The notes under the pieces: model-generated
What the model was told of the DNA's origin: nothing
What the model saw: only the letters and a program-made list of their open reading frames with translations
Databases searched by the model: none
Assembly: GCA_031292735.1 (NCBI GenBank)
Contig: JARLGP010000191.1
Span: 1 to 33,587 of the forward strand
Reading direction: 5' to 3'
Source: Holophaga sp.
Lineage (GTDB): Bacteria > Acidobacteriota > Holophagae > Holophagales > Holophagaceae
DNA: 33,587 bases
In this document: positions 26,324 to 33,587 of the stretch, in pieces
Numbering within the stretch: the stretch's first letter is position 1
How the letters are laid out: each line of letters begins with the position of its first letter
Made by a program: the position numbers and the translations under genes

Positions 26324-26668
26324 TCAGCGTTCCGCCAGCCCGGCGATGAACGTTCTGCGCATCTGCTCCATGGCCTGGGCGATGTATTCGGCCTTGGAAT
26401 CCGGGTCGGCCTCGGGGTCCTCCTCCCACTGATCCTCCGCCCATAGCCGGAAGGTCGGGTGCATGGTTTCCGCCAGGGACTCCTTGGAGGCTGCCTCGAA
26501 CGGGCCGCTGGCACCGTATCGGGAATTGGTGTTGTAGAAGCAGGGCATGCCACTCCTGACCTGGATGTGGGGGGTGGCATCAAGGATATAGGCAAACCTC
26601 CCGGCCCGAAACCGCGGAGGATCGCTCGACTCCTGCTCAACGCGGCGCACAAGGTCACCAAGACCCAC
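26324..26668 (-). CDS. Hypothetical protein downstream of the NHLP peptide gene
   Basis: A 114-residue frame with gene-like codon use (RFRAGRFAYILDATPHIQVR, then NTNSRYGASGPFEAASK, ending MRRTFIAGLAER). No family recognised. The start is a problem. The GTG at 26668 has GGAGGT touching it, whereas the nearby ATG with a well-spaced GGAGG (ATG 26683-26685) opens a different frame (MLTLEVWVLVTLCAALS). The true frame stays open upstream into the NHLP gene without a start. A frameshift near the 5' end, or an N-terminal truncation, would explain this. It may be co-transcribed with the NHLP peptide, 47 bases upstream. Confidence 0.5.
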   Translation of the reverse strand: MGLGDLVRRVEQESSDPPRFRAGRFAYILDATPHIQVRSGMPCFYNTNSRYGASGPFEAASKESLAETMHPTFRLWAEDQWEEDPEADPDSKAEYIAQAMEQMRRTFIAGLAER

Positions 26669-26715
26669 ACCTCCAGCGTCAACATGAAAGCCTCCGTTCG
26701 GGCTTTCCGGTGCAG

Positions 26716-27015
26716 TCAGTGCTTTATGACTATTTTCTGGTCGAGGGGATCTACCCCTGTCGGCAATCCACCGCTGATGCTGTCCAGTTCCTGGTCTTCC
26801 AGGGCCTGGGCCTCGGACGGCTGCGCGGGCAGGACCAGGGTGAGGCCCTTGGGCAGTTCCTCGAGCACCCGGATGCTCGCGTCGTCGGGCAGTTTTTGCC
26901 CCAGGAACGCCTCGACGGCTTCCCGTGGATCGCCCAGGAGCTGGGACCGGAACACCTGGTCCGTCATGGCTTTGGCGATGATTGCATCGGCGAGCTGATT
27001 CGTTCGGGAAGGCAT
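26716..27015 (-). CDS. NHLP-family (nitrile hydratase-like leader) RiPP-type precursor peptide
   Basis: The ATG at 27015 has AAGGAG with 5-nt spacing, giving 99 aa. The leader follows the NHLP pattern: QLADAIIAKAMTDQVFRSQL, then DPREAVEAFLGQKLPDDASI, then V-L-E-E-L, GLTLVLPAQPSE and an acidic helix (LEDQELDSISGG). It is the leader type derived from nitrile hydratase alpha subunit that directs ribosomal peptides to cyclodehydratases, lanthionine synthetases or epimerase/methylase rSAM enzymes and to GG-cleaving export peptidases. The double glycine is at 82-83. The predicted core is LPTGVDPLDQKIVIKH (16 aa), with no Cys or Ser and a single Thr, so it is poor in the usual modification sites. 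No maturation enzyme or exporter is in the window. It is either an orphan precursor modified in trans or a decayed copy. Confidence 0.82.
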   Translation of the reverse strand: MPSRTNQLADAIIAKAMTDQVFRSQLLGDPREAVEAFLGQKLPDDASIRVLEELPKGLTLVLPAQPSEAQALEDQELDSISGGLPTGVDPLDQKIVIKH

Positions 27016-27054
27016 GCGCACTCCTTGGCAGCGGGACTAGGCCGGCTTAGCCAT

Positions 27055-27082
27055 ATATTAATTAATTATTTAATTGAGACAA
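27055..27082 (-). promoter_or_regulatory. Candidate promoter for the NHLP peptide gene
   Basis: On the minus strand TTGTCT (27077-27082) and TAATAT (27055-27060) are 16 nt apart within a pure A/T island (27052-27075), about 40 bases before the ATG. Confidence 0.4.
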
Positions 27083-27121
27083 GGGGGGGCCTGCGCGGAT
27101 ACCGGGCCTTTGGATGCCGTC

Positions 27122-27442
27122 ATGGAATCAGGAAAGCTCCGGTTCCAAATGGCCCCGGATGGAACAATCTATGTGGCGGATCGAAGCTGCGGGGTGATCC
27201 GGCGGATCGACACCACGGGCCAAGTCACCACCTTCACTGGCAGCGCGCGGGAGTACCGCCGCTCCAACCAGCATCGGGATGGACCGGCGACCCAGGCCTT
27301 GTTCAGGAGCCTGGGCGGCATGGCTCTGGATCCCCTTCACGGAGATCTTTATGTCATCGATGGGGGCGGCATCTGCATCGAGCGGGACCATGACAGCCAC
27401 GCCCTGGGCTGGCTGCGGCGCATGGGACGGGCGGAGCCCTCC
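27122..27442 (+). pseudogene. Fragment of an NHL-repeat protein gene
   Basis: Two NHL-type blades are readable (FQMAPDGTIYVADRSCGVIR and MALDPLHGDLYVIDGGGICI). There is no signal peptide, no ribosome site at the ATG at 27122 and no in-frame stop before the next gene. The blades resemble those of the exported NHL protein at 10514-12748 in style. It looks like an internal piece of a lost gene, joined in frame to the following lipoprotein gene. Confidence 0.6.
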
Positions 27443-27958
27443 ATGCAACCGTCTTCACGACCTTCCGCCCTTCGGTGGAGAATCCTCATCCCGTGCCTGG
27501 CCCTGGGCCTCGCGGGCTGCTCCAGCGGCTCCTCCGGCTCCTCGGGCACCGCCCCGAAGCTCACCAGCGCCAGCACCATCCGGTTCCATGAAGGCACCGC
27601 CGGGTCCTTCACCGTCACCGCCAGCGGGTCACCTGCGTCCACCTTCAGTGAAAGCGGAGCCCTGCCTTCCGGGGTGAACTTCAGCACCTCCACCGGCGTG
27701 CTGGCCGGCACCCCGGCCACCGGCAGCTACGGCAGCTACGCCCTGTCCCTCACGGCCACCAATGGCGTTTCCCCCGATGCGGCCCAGACGTTCACCCTGT
27801 TGATCTCCCAGGCCATCGGGACCATCCGGGAATATGCCATGCCCACCTCGAGCTACGATGCCTTGGGTGACCAGCCGTGGGGCACCTGCGCCGGGCCTGA
27901 CGGCAATGTTTGGTTCATGGAACGGATGGCCCGGAAGATCGGCGTCATCGCCCCCTGA
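27443..27958 (+). CDS. Lipoprotein with putative-Ig domain and truncated streptogramin-lyase-like propeller
   Basis: The ATG at 27443 has GGAG at 27433-27436 and begins a lipoprotein signal with lipobox LAGC (Cys26) followed by a Ser/Gly linker; 171 aa. Residues about 40-125 are a putative-Ig (He_PIG type) domain (LPSGVNFSTSTGVLAGTPAT, YALSLTATNG). The last ~45 residues are a single blade of the virginiamycin B lyase/Vgb-like propeller (IREYAMPTSSYDALGDQPWG, then GPDGNVWFMERMARKIGVIAP). Such propellers normally have six or seven blades, so the protein stops after the first. The frame ends at TGA 27956-27958, and an intrinsic terminator follows 45 bases on. This suggests that the rest of the gene was deleted, or that only the Ig module is now useful. 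Confidence 0.7.
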   Translation: MQPSSRPSALRWRILIPCLALGLAGCSSGSSGSSGTAPKLTSASTIRFHEGTAGSFTVTASGSPASTFSESGALPSGVNFSTSTGVLAGTPATGSYGSYALSLTATNGVSPDAAQTFTLLISQAIGTIREYAMPTSSYDALGDQPWGTCAGPDGNVWFMERMARKIGVIAP

Positions 27959-28002
27959 CCGACGGGCCTCCGGGCACCCATCCCGGCAGCAGCCACCGGC
28001 GC

Positions 28003-28033
28003 GGCGCGGGCCTTCGAGTCCGCGCCTTTTTTT
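28003..28033 (+). terminator. Intrinsic terminator after the truncated lipoprotein gene
   Basis: A GC-only 7-bp stem (28003-28009 with 28020-28026), loop of 10 nt, is followed directly by seven T residues (28027-28033) on the + strand. It closes + strand transcription before the convergent chemoreceptor gene. The minus strand has no T-run, so it does not serve the mcp gene. Confidence 0.85.
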
Positions 28034-28061
28034 CCCAGGCACGCGTCCCATCCGGGACGTT

Positions 28062-29918
28062 TCAGAACCGAGTGAAATCCCCATTCTGGACCTTGCCAGG
28101 GGTTCTCTGGATCCCTGGCGCGACTGGCCCTCTGTTCTGGGCCGCCGGTTTCAGCACCAGGCTCCCCCCTTGATCCTGACCGCCGGTGAGGGTGAAGAAT
28201 GCCATCAGGGATTGGATTCCCTCGGCCTGGGCATTCATCTCTTCGGAGGTGGAGGCCAGTTCCTCGGACGCGGCGGCGTTCTGCTGGATGGCCTGGCTGA
28301 TCTGGCTCATGGCGTTGTTGATCTGGCCCACGCCGGAATTCTGCTCCGCAGAGGCGGCGGAGATCTCCTGGACCAGATCGGAGGTCTTCTGGATATCGGG
28401 CACGATCGTCTCCAGCAGGCTGCCGGCCTGTTCGGCCTGGTCAACGCTGGTACTGGCCAACTGGCTGATCTCCTCTGCGGCCACCTGGCTGCGTTCGGCC
28501 AGCTTGCGCACTTCCGCGGCCACCACGGCGAAGCCCTTGCCGTGCTCACCGGCCCGTCCCGCCTCGATGGCCGCGTTCAGGGCCAGAAGGTTGGTCTGGT
28601 AGGCGATGTCATCGATGATGGCGATCTTATGGGCGATCTGCTTCATCGCGGCGACGGTCTGGCGCACCGCGTCCCCGCCCTTCACTGTCTCCTTGGCCGT
28701 CTTCCCGGCGATATCTCCGGTCACCCTGGCGTTCTCATTGTTCTGAGCGATGGAGGCACTCATCTGCTCCATGGAGGCACTGGTTTCTTCCACGCTGGCG
28801 GCCTGTTCCGAGGCGCCCTGGCTCAGAGTCTGGGAGGTGGCGCTGACCTGGTGGGAGGCGGCCACCAGATTGGTGGCGCTTTCCGCCACGTGGCCGATGG
28901 TTTCGCTCAGTTTTTCGACCGTCGCGTTGTAGGTGCTCTTGAGCTGTTCGAACACGCCTTCGTAGCTGTTGCTGATCCGCTGCCGCAGGTCCCCTGCGGC
29001 CATGGCCTCGAGGGCGCTGCCGACGTCCGCGATCATCACCTGGTTGAGCTTCTGGATGGTGGTGTTGACCGCGTCCTTGAATTCCTTCAGTTGACCCTGG
29101 TAGTCGCCCTCGATCCGGTTGGAGAGATACCCTTTCTCCATCTCCTCGAACACCGCCATGGCCTCGGTCAAGGGGGTGATGACGGCGTCGAGGGTATCAT
29201 TGAAGCCCTTGACGATGGTGGTCCAGCCGCCCGAGTAGATGCTGAGGTCCGCTCGGGCGTCCAACTGGCCATTGACTCCGGCCTTGGCGAGGCGTGCGAC
29301 TTCCTCGAACAGCCCGTAGAGCACTCCATGGAGTTTGTTGATGCTGTCCTTGACCAGTTTGTAATCGCCTCGAAAATCCTCGGTGACGGGTTCCATGTGC
29401 TCTCCACGCGCGCAATGGGTGAGGAACTCGATGGCCACATTCATCGGCTTCATCACGGCGCCCAGGGTACTGTTGATGCCTTGGATGATCATGCGGTACT
29501 CGCCCTCGTGCCTGGATTCATCGGCGCGGGTGGCCAGCTTGCCTTCCACCGCCGCCTGGCTGAGCCTATTGGCGTCGATCGCCAGGGCCTCCAGGGCCGC
29601 CGCCACGCCCTGGAGTGCGGCCAGCAGGCCCCTGCCCTGGCCAGGCGCCAGGTTCCGGACCCCGGCAGGATCCCCGGCCACGAGCCGGTCGGCGAGCGCA
29701 CCGAGCAGGGCCGGCTCGGCTCCCAACTCCCTCCGCAACTGCCAGGCCATCAGCACTCCGATGCCGACCGCGAGGACCAGGGCAGCCAGAAGCCAGGCCG
29801 CGGCCACGGACCGGAAGGCGCCGACAGAGAGGCTCGCCCCCAGGAAACCGAGAACTGCGGCGAAGCCAAAACCGAGGCCTAAGCGCAGGTTCAATCCGAG
29901 ATGTTGGTGGGGCTGCAT
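28062..29918 (-). CDS. Methyl-accepting chemotaxis protein (distal copy)
   Basis: Chemoreceptor signalling to CheA through CheW. The ATG at 29918 with GGAGGA upstream gives 618 aa. Two hydrophobic segments near the N-terminus ([20 protein letters not shown] and [18 protein letters not shown]) are separated by only a few residues, so there is no periplasmic sensor domain. HAMP-like and linker helices follow (for example [20 protein letters not shown]). The signalling tip is canonical: [20 protein letters not shown] followed by [23 protein letters not shown]. Methylation-region glutamates/glutamines lie in [14 protein letters not shown] and [11 protein letters not shown]. No CheR-binding NWETF-type C-terminus is seen. 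It lies 31 bases after cheW in the same operon and is clearly a paralogue of the 30613-32895 protein. Confidence 0.95.
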   Translation of the reverse strand: MQPHQHLGLNLRLGLGFGFAAVLGFLGASLSVGAFRSVAAAWLLAALVLAVGIGVLMAWQLRRELGAEPALLGALADRLVAGDPAGVRNLAPGQGRGLLAALQGVAAALEALAIDANRLSQAAVEGKLATRADESRHEGEYRMIIQGINSTLGAVMKPMNVAIEFLTHCARGEHMEPVTEDFRGDYKLVKDSINKLHGVLYGLFEEVARLAKAGVNGQLDARADLSIYSGGWTTIVKGFNDTLDAVITPLTEAMAVFEEMEKGYLSNRIEGDYQGQLKEFKDAVNTTIQKLNQVMIADVGSALEAMAAGDLRQRISNSYEGVFEQLKSTYNATVEKLSETIGHVAESATNLVAASHQVSATSQTLSQGASEQAASVEETSASMEQMSASIAQNNENARVTGDIAGKTAKETVKGGDAVRQTVAAMKQIAHKIAIIDDIAYQTNLLALNAAIEAGRAGEHGKGFAVVAAEVRKLAERSQVAAEEISQLASTSVDQAEQAGSLLETIVPDIQKTSDLVQEISAASAEQNSGVGQINNAMSQISQAIQQNAAASEELASTSEEMNAQAEGIQSLMAFFTLTGGQDQGGSLVLKPAAQNRGPVAPGIQRTPGKVQNGDFTRF

Positions 29919-29949
29919 ACTATCCTCCATATGGGACGAGCGGTTCGGT

Positions 29950-30609
29950 CTACCGGCTTGGCGCCGTGGCTCCAGGCTCGGGTTGCGATGGACCTGCCGG
30001 CACCGGCCGAAGCCCGAGCTCGGTTTGTCCAACGCCATGGGTTTCGCCGGGAGCGGGAACCAGGGGGATGCCCGAGGACCTGGCTTGGTTCCGGTCGACC
30101 AGGGCCGCCAGTTCCTCCACGGACAGGACATGGTTCACATCCAGGAGGATGACGAAATGGTCGTTCACCCTGGCCACCCCGGCGAGGAACTCGGTGCGAA
30201 GGTCGCTGCCGAAGGTGGGCGCGGGCTCCACCTCACTGGCGGCGATGGACAGGACTTCGCTGACATTGTCGACGAGGATTCCCAGTTCGGCCGTGCATTC
30301 CTCCTGGACGAGTTCCAGAATCACGATGCAGGCACGTTGAGCCACGGTGGCGGCGGGCCGTCCAAAACGCACGAGCAGGTCGATCACCGGCACCACCGAG
30401 CCGCGCAGATTGATGACGCCGCGGATGAAGGGGGGCATCAGTGGCACCTCGGTGACGCCCCCGAACTGGATCACCTCCCGGATGGAGCGAATGTCCATGG
30501 CGAAGGTCTCCTGGCCAAGGGTGAAGGCCAGATACTGCGCCCGCTGTTCCACCGGAGCGGCGGCGAGGGCCTGGGTCTGACGTTTGCTGAACTTGATCAA
30601 TTCCGCCAT
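29950..30609 (-). CDS. cheW: Chemotaxis coupling protein CheW
   Basis: Adaptor that couples receptors to CheA; 219 aa, longer than the usual ~160 because of a variable N-terminus and a Pro-rich tail ([20 protein letters not shown]). The CheW domain spans about residues 24-175: [44 protein letters not shown] and [15 protein letters not shown] are diagnostic. The ATG at 30609 lies 3 bases after the upstream mcp stop, with AGGAG at 30616-30620 inside the mcp 3' end, so translation is likely coupled. Confidence 0.96.
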   Translation of the reverse strand: MAELIKFSKRQTQALAAAPVEQRAQYLAFTLGQETFAMDIRSIREVIQFGGVTEVPLMPPFIRGVINLRGSVVPVIDLLVRFGRPAATVAQRACIVILELVQEECTAELGILVDNVSEVLSIAASEVEPAPTFGSDLRTEFLAGVARVNDHFVILLDVNHVLSVEELAALVDRNQARSSGIPLVPAPGETHGVGQTELGLRPVPAGPSQPEPGATAPSR

Positions 30610-30612
30610 GAC

Positions 30613-32895
30613 TTACTCCTGAATTTTCCTTTGGCGCAGACTTCCGAAATGGGTAAACGCCCCATCGACCCTGTTCGTCAGGTGCGGCTCCTGGGACGCT
30701 CCGGACCGCGGAGCTGGGGTATTGGCCGATCGATTTTGGCTGGCCCTCCTGCTCGAAGCTTGGGCGTCGCCCGCGACCTTGAAGAAAGCCATCATCAATT
30801 GCAGATTCCCGACCTGGGCGTTCATCTCTTCGGCAGTTGAAGCCAGTTCCTCGGAAGCCGCAGCGTTGCGCTGGGTCGCCTCGCTGATCTGGCCAACGGC
30901 GCCATTGATCTGGGCCACGCCGGAGGCCTGTTCGCTGGAGGCAGCCGAGATCTCCTGGACCAGGTTCGAGGTCTTCTGGATGGAGGGGACGATCACTTCC
31001 AGCAGGGATCCAGCCTTCTGGGCCAGATCCACGCTGCCGGCGGCCAGTTGGCTGATCTCTTCCGCGGCCACCTGGCTGCGTTCGGCCAGCTTGCGCACTT
31101 CGGCCGCCACCACCGCGAAACCCTTGCCATGTTCGCCGGCCCGGCCCGCCTCGATGGCGGCGTTCAGGGCCAGCAGGTTGGTCTGGTAAGCGATATCGTC
31201 GATGATGGCGATCTTCTTGGCGATCTGTTTCATGGCCGATACCGTCTCCTTTACCGCCTGACCTCCCTCTTCGGTCTCCCTGGCTGTCTTGGCGGCGATT
31301 TCGCCGGTGACCTTGGCGTTGTCGTTGTTCTGGGAGATGGAAACGCTCATTTCCTCCACGGAGGCACTGGTCTCCTCCACGCTTGCCGCTTGTTCGCTGG
31401 CGCCTTGGCTCAATGACTGGGCCGTCGAACTGAGCTGTTCCGCCGCTGTCACCATGTTGACGGCGGTCGCCGAAACCTGGGTGATGGTTTCGCTCAATTT
31501 ATCGGCAGTGATGTTATAGGTGCTCTTGAGCTGCTCAAAAGCTCCCTCATAGGTGTTGGTGATTCGCATGCTGAGGTCCCCGGCGGCCATGGTTTCCAGG
31601 ACCTGTGCCAAATCCTTCAAGGGAAGGGCGATGGCCTCGAGAGTGTCATTGACCCCCTGCACGATCCGGCGGAACTCCCCCTGGTGCTTGCTTATGTCGG
31701 CCCGGGTGGCCAGTCTGCCCTCCACCGCAGCCTTGGCCAGGGTTCCAGCGTCCTCGGTCATGCCCTGGATGGCGTCGATCATGGTGATGAAGGCCGGGAT
31801 GAACTCATCGGCCTCGCTACGCTTGCCGACCTTCTTCAGGGCCGGCCCATCGCTGAGGTCGCCGCGGCTGATGTCGCCGGCAATCCTCGTGGCATTGGCA
31901 ATCCGCTCGTTCAATTCGTTGACGGCGCGCGCGACCTCTTCGTAGATGCCCTTGTAGCGGCCTTCCACCTTCTTCCGCAGGTCGTTCATGGCCATGCTCT
32001 GCAGCACCCGGTTGGCCTCCACCAGCCCCTGCAGGCCGTCGACGCAGGCGTTCAAGCTGGCCTTGAGGGTGTTGTAGTCGCCCTTCAGGTCCGCAGTGAC
32101 TCTATCGGGGATCTCGCCCCGGCTGATCTGGTCGGTATAGTCGGAGGCCAGGTTCAGCGGGCCGACCACGGCCTCCAGGGTATCGTTCATGCCCTGTACG
32201 ATTTTCCGGTACTCGCCCTCATGCTTGGAGGCGTCGGTACGGACGGCCAACTGGCCCTCCACCGCGGCCTTGGTCAGGGTTCCAGCGTCATCGGCCATGC
32301 CCTGGATGGCGTCGATCATGGTGATGAAGGCCGGTATGAGCTCATCGGCTTCGCAACGCTTGCCGACCTTCTTCAGGGCCGGACCATCACTGAGATCGCC
32401 GCGGCTGATGTCGCCGGCAATCCTCGTGGCGTTGGCAATCCGTTCGTTCACTTGGTTGACGGCACGGGCCACCTCCTGGTAAACGCCCTCGTAGCTGCCT
32501 TCCACCTTCTTCCGCAGGTCGTTGGCGGCCATGCCCTGCAACACCCGGTTGGTCTCCTCCAGGCCCATGCCCTGGGCGGCCACGCCTTGGAGCGTGGCCA
32601 GCAGGCCGCTGCCCTGGCCAGGCGCTATTGCCAGGGCCGCAGCCGGATCCCCAGCCGCGAGCCGGTCGGCAAGCGCGCCGAGCAGGGCGGGCTCGGCTCC
32701 CAACGCTCTCCGCAGCCGCCAAGCCATCAACACCCCGAAGCCGACCGCGAGGACCAGGGCGGCCAGGGGCCTGGCCGTGGCCTCGAGTCGGAAGGTAACG
32801 GAAGAGGTGTTCGCCCCCAGGAAGCCGAGGACGGCGGCCAGGGCGAAGCCGAGGCCGAAGCGCGGGATTATTCCAAGTTTTCGTTGTGTTTGCAT
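30613..32895 (-). CDS. Methyl-accepting chemotaxis protein with internally duplicated HAMP-like module
   Basis: 760 aa from the ATG at 32895 (GAGGA upstream). It has two closely spaced N-terminal hydrophobic segments (about residues 13-28 and 43-59) and no periplasmic domain, like its downstream paralogue. A module of about 128 residues occurs twice (116-243 and 295-422), with the same blocks in each: [18 protein letters not shown], then [20 protein letters not shown], then [11 protein letters not shown] third, diverged HAMP-like stretch ([19 protein letters not shown]) precedes the signalling domain. The tip matches the paralogue ([20 protein letters not shown]). Poly-HAMP receptors typically relay signals from intracellular cues, so a cytoplasmic or membrane-state input is inferred. 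It lies upstream of cheW in the same operon. Confidence 0.95.
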   Translation of the reverse strand: MQTQRKLGIIPRFGLGFALAAVLGFLGANTSSVTFRLEATARPLAALVLAVGFGVLMAWRLRRALGAEPALLGALADRLAAGDPAAALAIAPGQGSGLLATLQGVAAQGMGLEETNRVLQGMAANDLRKKVEGSYEGVYQEVARAVNQVNERIANATRIAGDISRGDLSDGPALKKVGKRCEADELIPAFITMIDAIQGMADDAGTLTKAAVEGQLAVRTDASKHEGEYRKIVQGMNDTLEAVVGPLNLASDYTDQISRGEIPDRVTADLKGDYNTLKASLNACVDGLQGLVEANRVLQSMAMNDLRKKVEGRYKGIYEEVARAVNELNERIANATRIAGDISRGDLSDGPALKKVGKRSEADEFIPAFITMIDAIQGMTEDAGTLAKAAVEGRLATRADISKHQGEFRRIVQGVNDTLEAIALPLKDLAQVLETMAAGDLSMRITNTYEGAFEQLKSTYNITADKLSETITQVSATAVNMVTAAEQLSSTAQSLSQGASEQAASVEETSASVEEMSVSISQNNDNAKVTGEIAAKTARETEEGGQAVKETVSAMKQIAKKIAIIDDIAYQTNLLALNAAIEAGRAGEHGKGFAVVAAEVRKLAERSQVAAEEISQLAAGSVDLAQKAGSLLEVIVPSIQKTSNLVQEISAASSEQASGVAQINGAVGQISEATQRNAAASEELASTAEEMNAQVGNLQLMMAFFKVAGDAQASSRRASQNRSANTPAPRSGASQEPHLTNRVDGAFTHFGSLRQRKIQE
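31630..32550 (-). repeat. Direct duplication inside the mcp gene, period 537 bp
   Basis: Two 384-bp units, 32167-32550 and 31630-32013, encode near-identical HAMP-like modules, offset by 179 codons. The DNA is also highly similar, for example the blocks around 32499-32540 and 31962-32003, which points to a fairly recent in-frame tandem duplication. Confidence 0.85.
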
Positions 32896-32925
32896 GCTGT
32901 CCTCAACAGGGAAGGTCGGTTCGGG

Positions 32926-33009
32926 TTACAGGCTTGGTGCCTTGGTTCCGGACTGGGGTGGGGATGGACTTCCTGGCACCGGCCGACTGAACTTGATCCA
33001 TTTCGCCAT
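32926..33009 (-). pseudogene. cheW scar: 27-codon mini-ORF keeping only the two ends of cheW
   Basis: The ORF starts MAKWIKFS, matching the MAELIKFS start of the intact cheW, and then jumps directly to RPVPGSPSPPQSGTKAPSL, which aligns with the intact CheW tail [19 protein letters not shown]. About 190 codons are missing in between, in frame. GGGAG 5 nt before the ATG, the stop and the spacing to the following mcp gene are all retained. It therefore occupies the cheW slot between cheA and the first mcp. Confidence 0.8.
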
Positions 33010-33021
33010 TCACGCTCCCTG

Positions 33022-33587
33022 CTATGGCGTTGCGGGCAGAGCTGCGGTCCGTTCCGGGGGCGAGACGTGGCGTTCGGTGGCCAGCTGCACCATCTGGGCC
33101 ACGTCCAGGATGAGGGCCACCTCCCCGGTGCCCAGGATGGTGGAGCCGCCGATCCCTTTGGTGCCGCGGAACAGCTTGCCCAGCGGCTTGATGACGGTCT
33201 GGAACTCGCCCAGCAGGCGGTCCACCACGATGCCAGCCCGCAGTTCGCCATGCTGGATCACCACCACCCGCTCCCGGGCCGGAATCTCGCCGGCGAGCTG
33301 GAACACCTCACGGAGCCGAAGGAACGGCAGGACTTCACCCCGCAGGTTGACCAGGTGGTTCTGCTCGGACTCCAGGAACGGGGCCAGGTCCAGGCATTCG
33401 ATCACCACGTCCAGGGGCACCACGTACGAGGCGCCGGCCACCTCCACCCGGAACCCGTCGATGATGGCCAGGGTCAGCGGCAGCCGCATGCGCATGGTGG
33501 TGCCCAGGCCCTGCTCGGTCTCCACCTCGATGGTGCCGCGCAGCTCGTCGATGTTGCGGCGCACCACGTCCATCCCCACGCCCCGGC
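33022..33587 (-). CDS. cheA: Chemotaxis histidine kinase CheA, C-terminal part (5' end outside window)
   Basis: The frame is open to the window edge. It starts in the end of the ATPase domain (RGVGMDVVRRNIDELRGTIE, followed by the G3-like GLGTTMRMRLPLTLAIIDG), then the CheW-like regulatory domain (VVPLDVVIECLDL, NLRGEVLPFLRLREVF, VVDRLLGEFQTVIKPLG, ILGTGEVALILDV). CheA autophosphorylates and passes phosphate to CheY/CheB response regulators, which are not in the window. It is the first gene seen of an operon cheA, cheW scar, mcp, cheW, mcp. Confidence 0.96.
   Translation of the reverse strand, partial: RGVGMDVVRRNIDELRGTIEVETEQGLGTTMRMRLPLTLAIIDGFRVEVAGASYVVPLDVVIECLDLAPFLESEQNHLVNLRGEVLPFLRLREVFQLAGEIPARERVVVIQHGELRAGIVVDRLLGEFQTVIKPLGKLFRGTKGIGGSTILGTGEVALILDVAQMVQLATERHVSPPERTAALPATP

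Noticed and set aside
27834..29882. 682-codon open frame on the + strand
   Set aside because: Antisense to a chemoreceptor with a perfect signalling-tip motif; the terminator at 28003-28033 also falls inside it.

Overview
This is a GC-rich bacterial segment, roughly mid-60s percent G+C by eye, with strong G/C bias at third codon positions. It contains AT-rich intergenic islands and several genes with AT-rich interiors. Secreted TIG/IPT, NHL and putative-Ig proteins, a nitrile-hydratase-like (NHLP) leader peptide and repeated cheW/mcp units suggest a Gram-negative environmental bacterium. Acidobacteriota of the Holophagae type (Geothrix/Holophaga relatives) is my guess, but the window holds no phylogenetic marker that proves it.

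Layout. (1) 1-2482: the 3' part of an ATP-dependent Lon protease (+), convergent with alanine racemase (-) across a perfect inverted repeat. (2) 2671-21007: an accessory array in which almost every gene carries its own signal peptide. In order it holds an exported methyltransferase-fold protein; two exported proteins of unknown function with a SET-like remnant between them; a lipoprotein LD-carboxypeptidase (-); an exported TraB/Tiki-like protein with ankyrin repeats; an exported NHL-repeat protein; an exported Ig/poly-Ser/F-box/LRR protein; a small beta-rich protein (-); an exported adenosine-deaminase-like enzyme; an exported coiled-coil protein with a C-terminal frameshift; and a second, paralogous methyltransferase-fold protein. 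The two methyltransferase paralogues lie in the same orientation at the two ends of the array. (3) 21050-25784: a Nudix-like membrane-anchored protein (-), aquaporin Z (+) and a large TIG-repeat lipoprotein (-). (4) 25785-28033: a scrambled stretch with decayed coding fragments, a small unknown gene, an NHLP-leader RiPP-type precursor (-), an NHL-repeat remnant and a lipoprotein cut short after the first blade of a streptogramin-lyase-like propeller, closed by a good intrinsic terminator. (5) 28062-33587: a chemosensory operon on the minus strand, read cheA (partial), cheW scar, mcp, cheW, mcp.

The most interesting part is region 2. It packs eukaryotic-like modules (F-box, LRR, ankyrin, a possible SET remnant), a SAM-methyltransferase fold and an ADA-like deaminase into proteins that all appear to leave the cytoplasm. 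I infer a locus of secreted, effector-like or cell-envelope-acting proteins assembled by domain shuffling: GC content changes inside genes, poly-serine linkers recur in otherwise unrelated proteins, and fragments lie between the genes. No secretion apparatus is encoded in the window beyond what Sec signal peptides imply, so the target is unknown. The chemosensory operon also shows its history: a tandem cheW-mcp duplication in which one cheW has been reduced to a 27-codon open scar that still has its start, ribosome binding site and stop.
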